Assembly: GCA_910588025.1 (NCBI GenBank)
Contig: CAJUQG010000013.1
Coordinates: forward strand, 1-36,063
Direction of reading: 5' to 3'
DNA: 36,063 bases
Source of the DNA: an uncultured Bacilli bacterium
Lineage (GTDB): Bacteria; Bacillota_I; Bacilli_A; RF39; UBA660
Shown here: positions 25,464 through 33,003 of the stretch, one piece after another
Numbering within the stretch: the first letter of the stretch is position 1
How the letters are laid out: each line of letters begins with the position of its first letter
Translations under genes and position numbers: made by a program
The notes under the pieces: model-generated
What the model was told of the DNA's origin: nothing
Seen by the model: the letters and a program-made list of their open reading frames with translations, nothing else
Databases searched by the model: none

Positions 25464-25520
25464 AATTTGGAATGTTTCCTCCAAAAAGCCATATAGTTAA
25501 CTAGAAATGAAGGAGGAATT

Positions 25521-25781
25521 ATGGAAATTTTAAAAGTATCTAGTAAATCAAATCCTAGTAAAGTTGCGGGAGCGATTGCTAATATTTATCGTGAACAAAA
25601 AGAAGTTGAAATTCAAACCATAGGAGCTGGTAGTTTAAATCAAGCAATTAAAGCAATTGCGATTGCCAGAGGATTTGTTGCTCCAAGTGGTGAGAATTTA
25701 GTTGTTGTTCCTGCTTTTAATGATATTGTTATCAATGGGGAACAAAAAACAGCTATGAAACTTATTGTAACAAACAAATAA
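25521..25781 (+). CDS. spoVS: Stage V sporulation protein S (SpoVS)
   Basis: SpoVS is a small Alba-like nucleic-acid-binding protein first found in Bacillus sporulation, but also conserved in many bacteria that do not sporulate. The 86 residues are full length and match the family from end to end: MEILKVSSKSNPSKVAGAIA, EIQTIGAGSLNQAIKAIAIARGFVAPSG and a KLIV ending. The ATG follows GGAGGAATT at ideal spacing. It lies 57 bases after the tail-anchored gene with no clear sigma-H promoter visible between, so it may be co-transcribed. A hairpin terminator begins at its stop codon. Its presence does not prove sporulation. Confidence 0.97.
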   Translation: MEILKVSSKSNPSKVAGAIANIYREQKEVEIQTIGAGSLNQAIKAIAIARGFVAPSGENLVVVPAFNDIVINGEQKTAMKLIVTNK

Positions 25782-25813
25782 AGAACTTTTCTACATGAAA
25801 AATTCTTTTTTTA
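25781..25813 (+). terminator. Intrinsic terminator of spoVS (probably bidirectional)
   Basis: AAGAA, one mismatch, TTTTC paired with GAAAA, mismatch, TTCTT (25781-25807), five-base loop, then a T tract on the plus strand. The reverse strand also ends in T-rich sequence and would stop the converging minus-strand transcript. Confidence 0.72.
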
Positions 25814-26060
25814 TGCTTGTATAAATTTTACTTATTAAATTCATACTGTATTCAAGTCTTTCCGCTCTTGTCTTTTTTGAAAAATGAACACTGTTTATCA
25901 TTAAAACAATTATTATTTTCATTTGTTTATCAATGAGGTAAATTGGTCCAGTGTATCCACTAAATAAAAATGAATCTAGACTACATGGCACTCTTACTGG
26001 ATTCAATTTCTCATTCAATATTTTATATCTCATTCCACCGTAAGTATAAGGAAATATCAT
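25791..26060 (-). pseudogene. C-terminal remnant of a beta-lactamase-family serine hydrolase
   Basis: The 89-residue frame resembles only the end of penicillin-binding-protein/beta-lactamase (PF00144) serine hydrolases. FSGYTGPIYLID corresponds to the HTGFTGT-type third active-site motif (KTG-like box), followed by the hallmark KIIIVLMINSVHFSK strand and a terminal helix. The SxxK and YxN motifs, which need some 250 residues upstream, are absent. The short frame just upstream (26057-26188) does not supply them. I read this as a decayed gene with only the last part left. Its ATG overlaps the stop of the small upstream frame as ATGA, which could alternatively mean a live, coupled miniature protein. 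The family reading is reasonable, the pseudogene status is inferred. Confidence 0.55.
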
Positions 26061-26188
26061 AATTTCTTTTTGATTCTTTGATGGGATATTGTTCCAAACT
26101 CAAAATGGTTTGTATGCCATTGATTATTTTTATTATATCCTAAAAAACAAAAGATACCACTACCATACTCTTTTAGGTCTATTGGCAT
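26057..26188 (-). CDS. Small frame of 43 codons overlapping the methyltransferase end
   Basis: ATG at 26188 overlaps the last codons of the RlmI-like gene, and the TGA (26059-26057) overlaps the ATG of the hydrolase remnant. The product would be MPIDLKEYGSGIFCFLGY and 25 further residues ending in a basic RIKKKL. I recognise nothing in it. It may be a decayed gene fragment or a genuine coupled small gene; overlap at both ends is the only positive evidence. Confidence 0.25.
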   Translation of the reverse strand: MPIDLKEYGSGIFCFLGYNKNNQWHTNHFEFGTISHQRIKKKL

Positions 26189-27060
26189 TTTTGCTTTTTT
26201 TCCCATCTAGCAAATAAACCACATGGAAGTATTAAAGAACTATTTTGCATGGGAATGCCAAGTTCATCACTAGTAATGATACCTTCTTTTTTCTGATTTA
26301 CTGTTAGATTTAGAATGTTTTCTAAAATTGTTTTAGATAGTCCAGTACTATAAGAATTTATTATAAACAATAATGGATCATCACTTAATAATTCGGTACA
26401 CATTTCTACTAACTCATATAAATCTTTCTCAATGTTCCATATTTCATTTTTACTTCCTCTACCAAAACTTGGTGGGTCCATTAAAATAATATCGTATTTA
26501 TTTCCTCGACGAATTTCTCTTTTTACAAATTTTATTACATCATCAACTAAAAAGCGTATGGGTTTATCCTCTAAATGATTGGTTTTTACATTTTCTTTCG
26601 CCCAGTCAATCATTCCCCTTGAAGAGTCAACATGTACAACTTCTGCTCCTTCTTTTAAAGCCACAATAGAAGCAGCTCCTGTGTAAGCAAACAAATTTAG
26701 AACTTTTACTTGTTTCTTTGCATCTTTTATGGTTTCTCGAATTAAGTTCCAATTATATGCTTGTTCAGGAAATAGCCCCGTATGTTTAAAGCCCATTAAT
26801 TTTAAGTTAAACGTAAGATCTTTGTAAGTAACTTGCCAAGTAGTAGGCATTTTTTTATTTTGGATATTCCATTTTCCACCACCTAAATTACTTCGCTCAT
26901 ATGTAGCATCGATTTGATGCCAAAGGTCTGGATTATTTTTTTTCGTCCAAATGATTTGCGGATCCGGACGTAAAAGCTTTACTTGATTCCATGTTTCCAA
27001 TTTCATTCCATTTGCCATATCTAAAATCTGATAATTGCTAAAATCATTTACGGTTTTCAT
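26179..27060 (-). CDS. RlmI-like class I SAM-dependent methyltransferase
   Basis: Rossmann-fold methyltransferase of 293 residues in the PF10672 (RlmI/RlmK-type) group, which methylates C5 of cytosine in 23S rRNA in E. coli. SAM motif I is VLNLFAYTGAAS (near 119), the acidic loop end is EVVHVDSS, and the catalytic motif is DPPSFGRG (near 195). The N-terminal PUA domain of E. coli RlmI is missing; instead about 100 residues with a WTK...RSNLGGGKW segment precede the SAM domain. The ATG overlaps the HdeD-like gene by 17 bases behind AAGGAG. RNA target is inferred from family; it could act on another RNA. Confidence 0.82.
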   Translation of the reverse strand: MKTVNDFSNYQILDMANGMKLETWNQVKLLRPDPQIIWTKKNNPDLWHQIDATYERSNLGGGKWNIQNKKMPTTWQVTYKDLTFNLKLMGFKHTGLFPEQAYNWNLIRETIKDAKKQVKVLNLFAYTGAASIVALKEGAEVVHVDSSRGMIDWAKENVKTNHLEDKPIRFLVDDVIKFVKREIRRGNKYDIILMDPPSFGRGSKNEIWNIEKDLYELVEMCTELLSDDPLLFIINSYSTGLSKTILENILNLTVNQKKEGIITSDELGIPMQNSSLILPCGLFARWEKKQKCQ

Positions 27061-27589
27061 TAGTACTCTCCTTTGTTAGAGTTATTATAATAGGATCAAT
27101 AAATTCTAAAACACCATTTGTAAAAAAGAAATAACCTAACATTAAAATTTGAATGTCACTATTATAGTTTAAATTAATTGCAGTTAAGATTCCCATTAAA
27201 ATGAAAATGGCTAAAAAGCTTATTTCTAAAATCCATAATTTGTTGTTGCGATCATTATAATAATCAGCTTTTTTTAATTTAATTAAAGATTCTAATATTA
27301 CCCAAATAAACAACAAAATAGCTAGATTTAGAGAAGAATCTCCTACTTTTATCATAAAAGCAAGTGACCCTACCAATAAACTGGCAAGTGACTTTAAAAT
27401 ACTTTCAAAGTTACTTGTATCTTTCGTTAAAATAAACTTTGACGAATGAATAATAGAATAGCCAAACATTGCTGTCATAAAAGAAGTATTGATGTTGGAA
27501 TATTTCATTAAAGGAAATATTAATAATAAACTGCCTAGAAAAATACATAGCAAAGATGCTATAATGTCAACCTTTTGATTATTCTTCAT
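27044..27589 (-). CDS. HdeD/DUF308-like integral membrane protein
   Basis: A 181-residue protein with about six hydrophobic segments in three pairs, the layout of the HdeD/DUF308 family (YGYSII, LGYFFFTNGVLEF are typical helix ends). HdeD-type proteins have been linked to acid resistance in E. coli, but the function is poorly known and may differ here. It is coupled to the downstream methyltransferase by a 17-base overlap and preceded by a possible promoter with an overlapping dyad (27605-27639). Confidence 0.65.
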   Translation of the reverse strand: MKNNQKVDIIASLLCIFLGSLLLIFPLMKYSNINTSFMTAMFGYSIIHSSKFILTKDTSNFESILKSLASLLVGSLAFMIKVGDSSLNLAILLFIWVILESLIKLKKADYYNDRNNKLWILEISFLAIFILMGILTAINLNYNSDIQILMLGYFFFTNGVLEFIDPIIITLTKESTNENRK

Positions 27590-27604
27590 AACGTATCACA
27601 TCCT

Positions 27605-27639
27605 GTTTCTATCTTATAATATAGAAACTTTTAAATCAA
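27605..27639 (-). promoter_or_regulatory. Promoter with overlapping dyad before the HdeD-like gene
   Basis: Minus strand TTGATT (27634-27639), 17-bp spacer, TAAGAT (27611-27616). A perfect 8-bp inverted repeat GTTTCTAT/ATAGAAAC (27605-27612 with 27621-27628) covers the -10 region, an operator-like position. As a transcript it would also be an 8-bp hairpin without T tract. The 245 bases beyond, to 27871, are very AT-rich with no gene I can see. Confidence 0.45.
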
Positions 27640-27871
27640 GCAATTCCTATTTTATTTTACCTTTCAATACTAAGTATTATTTTTTAATAAAAATGACTTT
27701 ATTTTATAGTACATATTATAAAATTTAAGGGCATATACTATATTTACTACTTTTTAAATTAGAAATTAAATAATTTTAGTATGCTTTTAGAAAATTTTTT
27801 TATCGTTACTTTATTCCTTTAAACGGTTCTTTATATCAAATACCAACAATTTATAAAGTGCAACTTTTGTA

Positions 27872-28684
27872 TTATTTGATTTTTATTTTATTGTCTAATC
27901 CAATTAAGTGGCAATTGTCTCTAAAAAACCTTTTAATATCGTATGATAAACATAACTCACAAAATTCCTCCTTTGTTATATTTGAACAAAAATTTATTAA
28001 GTATAATGAGGTAATATTTGCAATAGGATAAGACAAACAAAAATTTATTAAATTATCTTGCCCAATGTTCATAATTCTTTTTATATTTTTAGAATCTTCT
28101 TCTTTTAATTCTAATTTTCCAGTTTTTAAATATTCATCTTCATAATATAATGCTAATTTTATAATCTGTAACAATTTTTTTTCTGTATATAAACGATTAT
28201 TTTTTCTAATTTTAAATAGATATTCATACTTTTGACCCAACTTTTTTTCTAATTCTCTTTCCATGTAAAAAGCAAAACTTTCTCCTAAAAACCAATATTT
28301 ATCAGGTACTATATGAGGATTTAACATTCGATCAATATAATGTGCAAATTCATGAACTAATATAATAACGTCTCCATCATTATCATTTAATTTTATATAA
28401 GCTTTACTACTTTTGGTGTCAACATGAGAATTACATTCATCAGATATCATAATATCTTGGCTATTTAGTCCTTGTCTAATAATATTATAATATTCTAAAT
28501 TAAAACCTTTATAAAAATTTAAAGAAATAGATAAATTATCGAGATTATTATTAGGATAGTTTAACTTTTTAATAGGAATATCAAATTTATCAATTAGTTC
28601 TAATACAAAATCCTTTTTTAAACAAATATTAATATTTATTAATTGCGCTATAAATGCTGTAAATTCTTCGTACATAGTTAACAT
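27872..28684 (-). CDS. Small zinc metallopeptidase-like protein (HEFAH motif)
   Basis: A 270-residue protein with the zinc motif H111-E-F-A-H115 in a helix (VHEFAHYID). A second helix 20 residues on, GESFAFYMERELEK, offers Glu135 as the third ligand in the gluzincin manner of M3-type oligopeptidases. The rest is helical, and no signal peptide or membrane segment is seen, so the enzyme is probably cytoplasmic. It is much shorter than M3 peptidases (about 600) and resembles only their catalytic core. The sequence is richer in Asn and Ile, and more AT-rich, than its neighbours. The ATG at 28684 is used; another at codon 4 is possible and the ribosome site is unclear. Substrate unknown. Confidence 0.65.
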   Translation of the reverse strand: MLTMYEEFTAFIAQLININICLKKDFVLELIDKFDIPIKKLNYPNNNLDNLSISLNFYKGFNLEYYNIIRQGLNSQDIMISDECNSHVDTKSSKAYIKLNDNDGDVIILVHEFAHYIDRMLNPHIVPDKYWFLGESFAFYMERELEKKLGQKYEYLFKIRKNNRLYTEKKLLQIIKLALYYEDEYLKTGKLELKEEDSKNIKRIMNIGQDNLINFCLSYPIANITSLYLINFCSNITKEEFCELCLSYDIKRFFRDNCHLIGLDNKIKIK

Positions 28685-28856
28685 CTACTTTCTAAAAACT
28701 TAATTTGAATTTCAATATTAGTATAATTTTTTCACATTTTTATTTATTCTATCATGTTTAAAACTACTATTTTAAAATAAATTAATTATCTAATACAGAA
28801 TACATATAATTTACTAATTTTTAAAATGGAATATAAGAATTTATGAAAAGTGACTC

Positions 28857-28888
28857 AAAAAAAATAGATATGTTTGTACATACCTATT
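28857..28888 (-). terminator. Intrinsic terminator of the ABC exporter operon
   Basis: 10-bp stem with one G-U pair (28863-28872 with 28879-28888), 6-base loop, then eight T on the minus strand. The stop codon (28884-28886) is inside the stem. Confidence 0.82.
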
Positions 28889-30698
28889 CTACTTCTTCAA
28901 ATTGACTATTATAAAGGTCAGCGTAGAAACCATTCTTTTTGATTAACTCATCATGATTTCCAACTTCAACGATGTCTCCTTCTTTCATTACCAAGATTAG
29001 ATCAGCATTTTTAATCGTTGATAAACGATGCGCTATAATAAATGATGTTCTACCTTTCATTAATTCATCCATTGCTTTTTGAATTAAAATTTCAGTTCTA
29101 GTATCTACATTACTTGTAGCTTCATCTAAAATCATTACTTTTGGATTGGCAAGTATTGCTCTAGCAATGGTGAGTAATTGCTTTTGACCTCCAGAAACAT
29201 TGTTGGTTTCTTCATTTAAAATCATATTGTAAGCTTCTGGAAGAGTTTGGATAAAATGGTGAACATGAGCTGTTTTGGCTGCTTCTATTACCTCGTCGTC
29301 AGTTGCATCTAATTTACCATAACGTAAGTTTTCCATAATAGACCCACTAAATAACCAAGTATCTTGGAGAACCATTCCGAAGATATTTCTTAAATCACTT
29401 CTTTTAAATTCATTAATATTATGTCCATCAATTAAAATTTCGCCTTGTCTTACTGTATAAAAACGCATTAACAGCTTAATCATGGTGGTTTTTCCTGCTC
29501 CAGTTGGACCTACAATTGCTATCTTTTGTCCCGATTTTACTACAGCATTAAAATCTTTAATGATGACTTTATCTTTGGTGTATCCAAAACGAACATGCTT
29601 AAATTCAATATTACCCTTGATACTTTCTAGTGGGACTTGCAGTGTTCCTTTGTCTTCTTCTTCTGGTTCTTCTAAAAATTCAAATACCCTTTCTGACGCT
29701 GCTAACATCGATTGAATTTGATTCATTACTTGAGCTAGACGAGCAATTGGTTGAGTAAAGTTTTTAGAATATTGAACAAACGATTGAATATTTCCTACAG
29801 TTATTCTGCCTTTTGCACAGAAATAAGCACCTACAATTGCAATAATTGCATAATTTAAATTGCCAATAAAATTCATAATTGGGTGCATTAATCCAGATAA
29901 AAATTGACTTTTCCATCCTGCTTCATATAACTTTTCATTCTCTTTTTCAAATTCGTTCAACAATTTATCTTCCGCATTAAAAGCTTTAACTACTGTATGT
30001 CCACCTAACATTTCTTCCACTTCGCCATCAACTGTCGCTAAATACTTTTGCTGATTTTGAAAATATTTTTGACTTCGTTTCATTACTGCCATAACAAAAA
30101 TAGAAGCAATTGGTAAAACAAGGGCTGTTAATATAGCGAGACTTACATTAATAGTGCACATCATTATAAATATACCAATTACTGTTACGATTGAGGTAAC
30201 TAATTCTGTAGCACTTTCATTTAAACTCTGTTGTAAAGTATCTACATCATTTGTGATAACCGACAATGTTTCTCCAGTTGTTTTTGCATCAAAATAACGC
30301 ATTGGAAGTTTTTTTATTTTTTCAGATATTTCTTTTCGTAGTCGATAAGTTGTTCTTTTACTAATTCCAGACATTACCCAAGATTCGATATATGAGAAAA
30401 GTGCACTTAAAATATATAAACCTAATAAAAATAATAGAATTTTAGATATGGCGCTAAAGTTGATGCTACCAGTTCCTGTTATTTTAGCAATTAATCCCGT
30501 GTATAATTCTTGAGTGGCATTTCCTAAAATTTTAGGACCTGCTATAGAAAAGATCGTACTTGCAATTGCAACAAAGAAGACAATTGTAATTCCTATTTTA
30601 TAAATGCCAACATAACGAATTAGTTTTTTTAATGTTCCTTTAAAATCTTTAGCTTTTTCTACAGATGCACCAGGAGGCCCCATTCTTTTTTTAGCCAT
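28884..30698 (-). CDS. ABC exporter half-transporter, catalytically canonical subunit
   Basis: Type IV ABC exporter half of 604 residues: about six transmembrane helices (to residue 330), then a nucleotide-binding domain with GPTGAGKT Walker A (near 397), VSGGQ signature, LDEATSNVD Walker B with catalytic Glu, and IAHRLSTI switch His. All ATPase residues are intact. It forms a pair with the upstream gene, whose ATPase site is degenerate, and the two overlap by eight bases. Such heterodimers (BmrCD, LmrCD, TM287/288) export drugs or peptides; substrate is not readable here. No dedicated precursor peptide gene is visible nearby. Confidence 0.93.
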   Translation of the reverse strand: MAKKRMGPPGASVEKAKDFKGTLKKLIRYVGIYKIGITIVFFVAIASTIFSIAGPKILGNATQELYTGLIAKITGTGSINFSAISKILLFLLGLYILSALFSYIESWVMSGISKRTTYRLRKEISEKIKKLPMRYFDAKTTGETLSVITNDVDTLQQSLNESATELVTSIVTVIGIFIMMCTINVSLAILTALVLPIASIFVMAVMKRSQKYFQNQQKYLATVDGEVEEMLGGHTVVKAFNAEDKLLNEFEKENEKLYEAGWKSQFLSGLMHPIMNFIGNLNYAIIAIVGAYFCAKGRITVGNIQSFVQYSKNFTQPIARLAQVMNQIQSMLAASERVFEFLEEPEEEDKGTLQVPLESIKGNIEFKHVRFGYTKDKVIIKDFNAVVKSGQKIAIVGPTGAGKTTMIKLLMRFYTVRQGEILIDGHNINEFKRSDLRNIFGMVLQDTWLFSGSIMENLRYGKLDATDDEVIEAAKTAHVHHFIQTLPEAYNMILNEETNNVSGGQKQLLTIARAILANPKVMILDEATSNVDTRTEILIQKAMDELMKGRTSFIIAHRLSTIKNADLILVMKEGDIVEVGNHDELIKKNGFYADLYNSQFEEVE

Positions 30699-32904
30699 GT
30701 AACTCTTCCTCCTTTAATTGTGACAATGCAATTTCTTTATAAATTTCACAAGTTTTTAATAATTCTTCATGAGTACCTTTGCCAACAATATGTCCTTTAT
30801 CTAAAACAATGATTTGATCTGCATGCATAATGGTACTAATTCTCTGAGCCACTATAAAAATAGTAGCATCCGTTGTTTCTTCATTTAGGGCTTTTCGTAA
30901 ATTTACATCAGTTTTATAATCAAGCGCAGAAAACGAATCATCAAAGATATATATTTCTGGATTAGTTGCGATAGCTCGGGCAATCGATAATCTTTGACGT
31001 TGTCCTCCAGACACATTCGTTCCACCTTGACTGATTTCACTTTCGTATTTTTCCTCTTTGGCTTCAATAAACTCAGTAGCTTGTGCTATTTCGGCCGCTT
31101 TTTTCATATTTTCTTCGCTTTGGTCTTCTGCTCCAAATAAAATATTTGACTTTATTGTACCACTAAATAAATTTCCTTTTTGAGGAACATAGCCAATTTT
31201 ATCACGTAACGCATGTATATCAACCTTACGAATATCCGTTCCTGCAATTAAGATTTTTCCTCCTGTTACATCAAAAAAACGAGGGATTAAATTTACTAGT
31301 GTGGACTTTCCAGAACCTGTAGAGCCAATGAAAGCTGTGGTTGTTCCTGGGGTTGCGACAAAACTTATATCTTCTAAAACATCTTCTTCGGCATCTGGAT
31401 ATCGAAAATAAACATCTTTAAATTCGACAATACCTCTGTTTTCTTTTTTAAAATCTTCTGGTGATTCAGTTTCTTGAATCGAATTTTCTTTTGCTAATAC
31501 TTCCCCTATTCTTTTCACAGATACCCATGCTCTAGGAAGTGCAATAGATACCATAGATAACATTAAAAATGACATAATTACCTGCATGGTGTAAGTGATA
31601 AAAGCCATTAAAGTTCCTACTTGAAGCGTTCCTAAATCTACTTGTTTCGCTCCAACCCAAATGATTAATATTGCCACTCCATTCATGATAAAACTCATTG
31701 TTGGCATCATAATTCCCATCACTCGATTACAGAATAAATTTACTTTTGACAATTCTTGATTCGCAACATCAAAACGTTTTTCTTCATGACTTTCTGTACT
31801 AAAGGCACGTATGACTGGAATTCCAGTTAAGATTTCACGAGATACTAAATTTAGTCTGTCTACTAATTTCTGAATTAATTTAAACTTAGGCATTGCAAAA
31901 GTGAACAGTATCATTACAATGAGCATAATTAAACCTATTGCTAATCCGATTACCCAATTCATTGAGTTTCCCATTACTTTTAATAATGCGCCGATTCCTA
32001 AAATGGGACTATATACGACGATACGAAGAAGCATGACAAATAGCATTTGAATTTGTTGAATATCATTGGTACTTCTAGTAATTAAACTTGCCGTACTAAA
32101 TTCGGTAAATTCCTTGTTAGAAAAACTCATAATTTTAGTAACCACTTTTTTTCTTAAATCATGAGCAAACTTAGCAGCTGTTCGACTGGCAATAAAACCT
32201 ATTGAAATAGCTACCATCATAATTAATGAAGCGATTCCAACCATAATTAACCCATTATGTATAATATAATCCATTTGCAACTCATCTAAATTGATACCAA
32301 TTTGTTGATATTCTTTCTTTATGGTTTCAATTGCTACTTGTTCTAGCATAGAATTTTCGTAGTTTTGTAACTGTTCTTTAAAATGAGTCATTATCTGATT
32401 TTTTGTAGCATGGTTTAACTGTTGCCATACTTCTAAATTACTATTTCCTGGCATTTGGGGAAACATTGTAGAATTTGTTGATTGATTTTCTTTATTACTT
32501 AAAGTTTCAATAAATAAGAGCATGCTTGCAAATTCGTGCGAAAGAGTTTCTTTTTCTTCTTTAGTTATCTTTTTTCGAAAATATAATTCTTCTGAAGTAA
32601 TTAAAGGATACTTTTTTTGATACTTCTCTTGTTCTTTTTTCGAAAATGAAGACAATGATTTTTTCTCATAAAGATTTGTAATTTCTTCTTTTTTTTCTGT
32701 GATCGATAAAATGATATCATAAGTGTCTTTTGTTAAAACAGTTGGAATTGTACTATCAATTCCTTTTTCTTGAATTCCTATATTAATAATGTTTGCAGTA
32801 TAATCTGGTAGTGATAAGTCACATGTAGCTTGCACCCATAACAATGCTATGGCTATTAAAATAGGAAATGTAAATTTTTTTAAAATTCCTCCAATTTGTT
32901 TCAT
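30691..32904 (-). CDS. ABC exporter half-transporter with degenerate ATPase site and large extracellular insert
   Basis: Partner half-transporter, 737 residues, longer than the usual 580-600. The extra length is a hydrophilic region of about 180 residues (about 35-215) between the first and second transmembrane helices, predicted outside the cell. The ATPase domain has GSTGSGKST Walker A (near 526) and VSGGQ, but the Walker B end is F-D-D in place of D-E, and the switch histidine reads VAQRISTI (His to Gln). This is the expected asymmetry of heterodimeric exporters: one consensus and one degenerate site. It is transcribed first from the consensus promoter at 32941-32969 and its stop codon overlaps the partner ATG. 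Confidence 0.93.
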   Translation of the reverse strand: MKQIGGILKKFTFPILIAIALLWVQATCDLSLPDYTANIINIGIQEKGIDSTIPTVLTKDTYDIILSITEKKEEITNLYEKKSLSSFSKKEQEKYQKKYPLITSEELYFRKKITKEEKETLSHEFASMLLFIETLSNKENQSTNSTMFPQMPGNSNLEVWQQLNHATKNQIMTHFKEQLQNYENSMLEQVAIETIKKEYQQIGINLDELQMDYIIHNGLIMVGIASLIMMVAISIGFIASRTAAKFAHDLRKKVVTKIMSFSNKEFTEFSTASLITRSTNDIQQIQMLFVMLLRIVVYSPILGIGALLKVMGNSMNWVIGLAIGLIMLIVMILFTFAMPKFKLIQKLVDRLNLVSREILTGIPVIRAFSTESHEEKRFDVANQELSKVNLFCNRVMGIMMPTMSFIMNGVAILIIWVGAKQVDLGTLQVGTLMAFITYTMQVIMSFLMLSMVSIALPRAWVSVKRIGEVLAKENSIQETESPEDFKKENRGIVEFKDVYFRYPDAEEDVLEDISFVATPGTTTAFIGSTGSGKSTLVNLIPRFFDVTGGKILIAGTDIRKVDIHALRDKIGYVPQKGNLFSGTIKSNILFGAEDQSEENMKKAAEIAQATEFIEAKEEKYESEISQGGTNVSGGQRQRLSIARAIATNPEIYIFDDSFSALDYKTDVNLRKALNEETTDATIFIVAQRISTIMHADQIIVLDKGHIVGKGTHEELLKTCEIYKEIALSQLKEEELHG

Positions 32905-32940
32905 AATTCCTTCCTTTCCATTTCAAATATATGCTTAATC

Positions 32941-32969
32941 ATTATATGTTAATTATATTGATATGTCAA
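32941..32969 (-). promoter_or_regulatory. Consensus sigma-A promoter of the ABC exporter with operator-like dyad
   Basis: Minus strand TTGACA (32964-32969), exactly 17 bases, TATAAT (32941-32946): both boxes perfect. The dyad ATTGA-N4-TCAAT (32957-32970) covers the -35 box, as an operator for a MarR- or TetR-like repressor would. No repressor gene is adjacent. Confidence 0.85.
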
Positions 32970-33003
32970 TTTAAAAAGAATCAATTTTTAGAATGATTCT
33001 TTC
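32970..33003 (-). terminator. Intrinsic terminator of the phosphoketolase unit
   Basis: Perfect 9-bp stem (32975-32983 with 32994-33002), 10-base loop, then a short T tract on the minus strand. The stop codon (32981-32983) is inside the stem. Confidence 0.7.

Noticed and set aside
25464..25520. Sigma-H promoter directly before spoVS
   Set aside because: No pair of boxes matching the sigma-H consensus at proper spacing was found.
27640..27871. Possible small gene or RNA in the AT-rich gap
   Set aside because: No frame with a ribosome site, no hairpin with T tract and no RNA motif could be supported.
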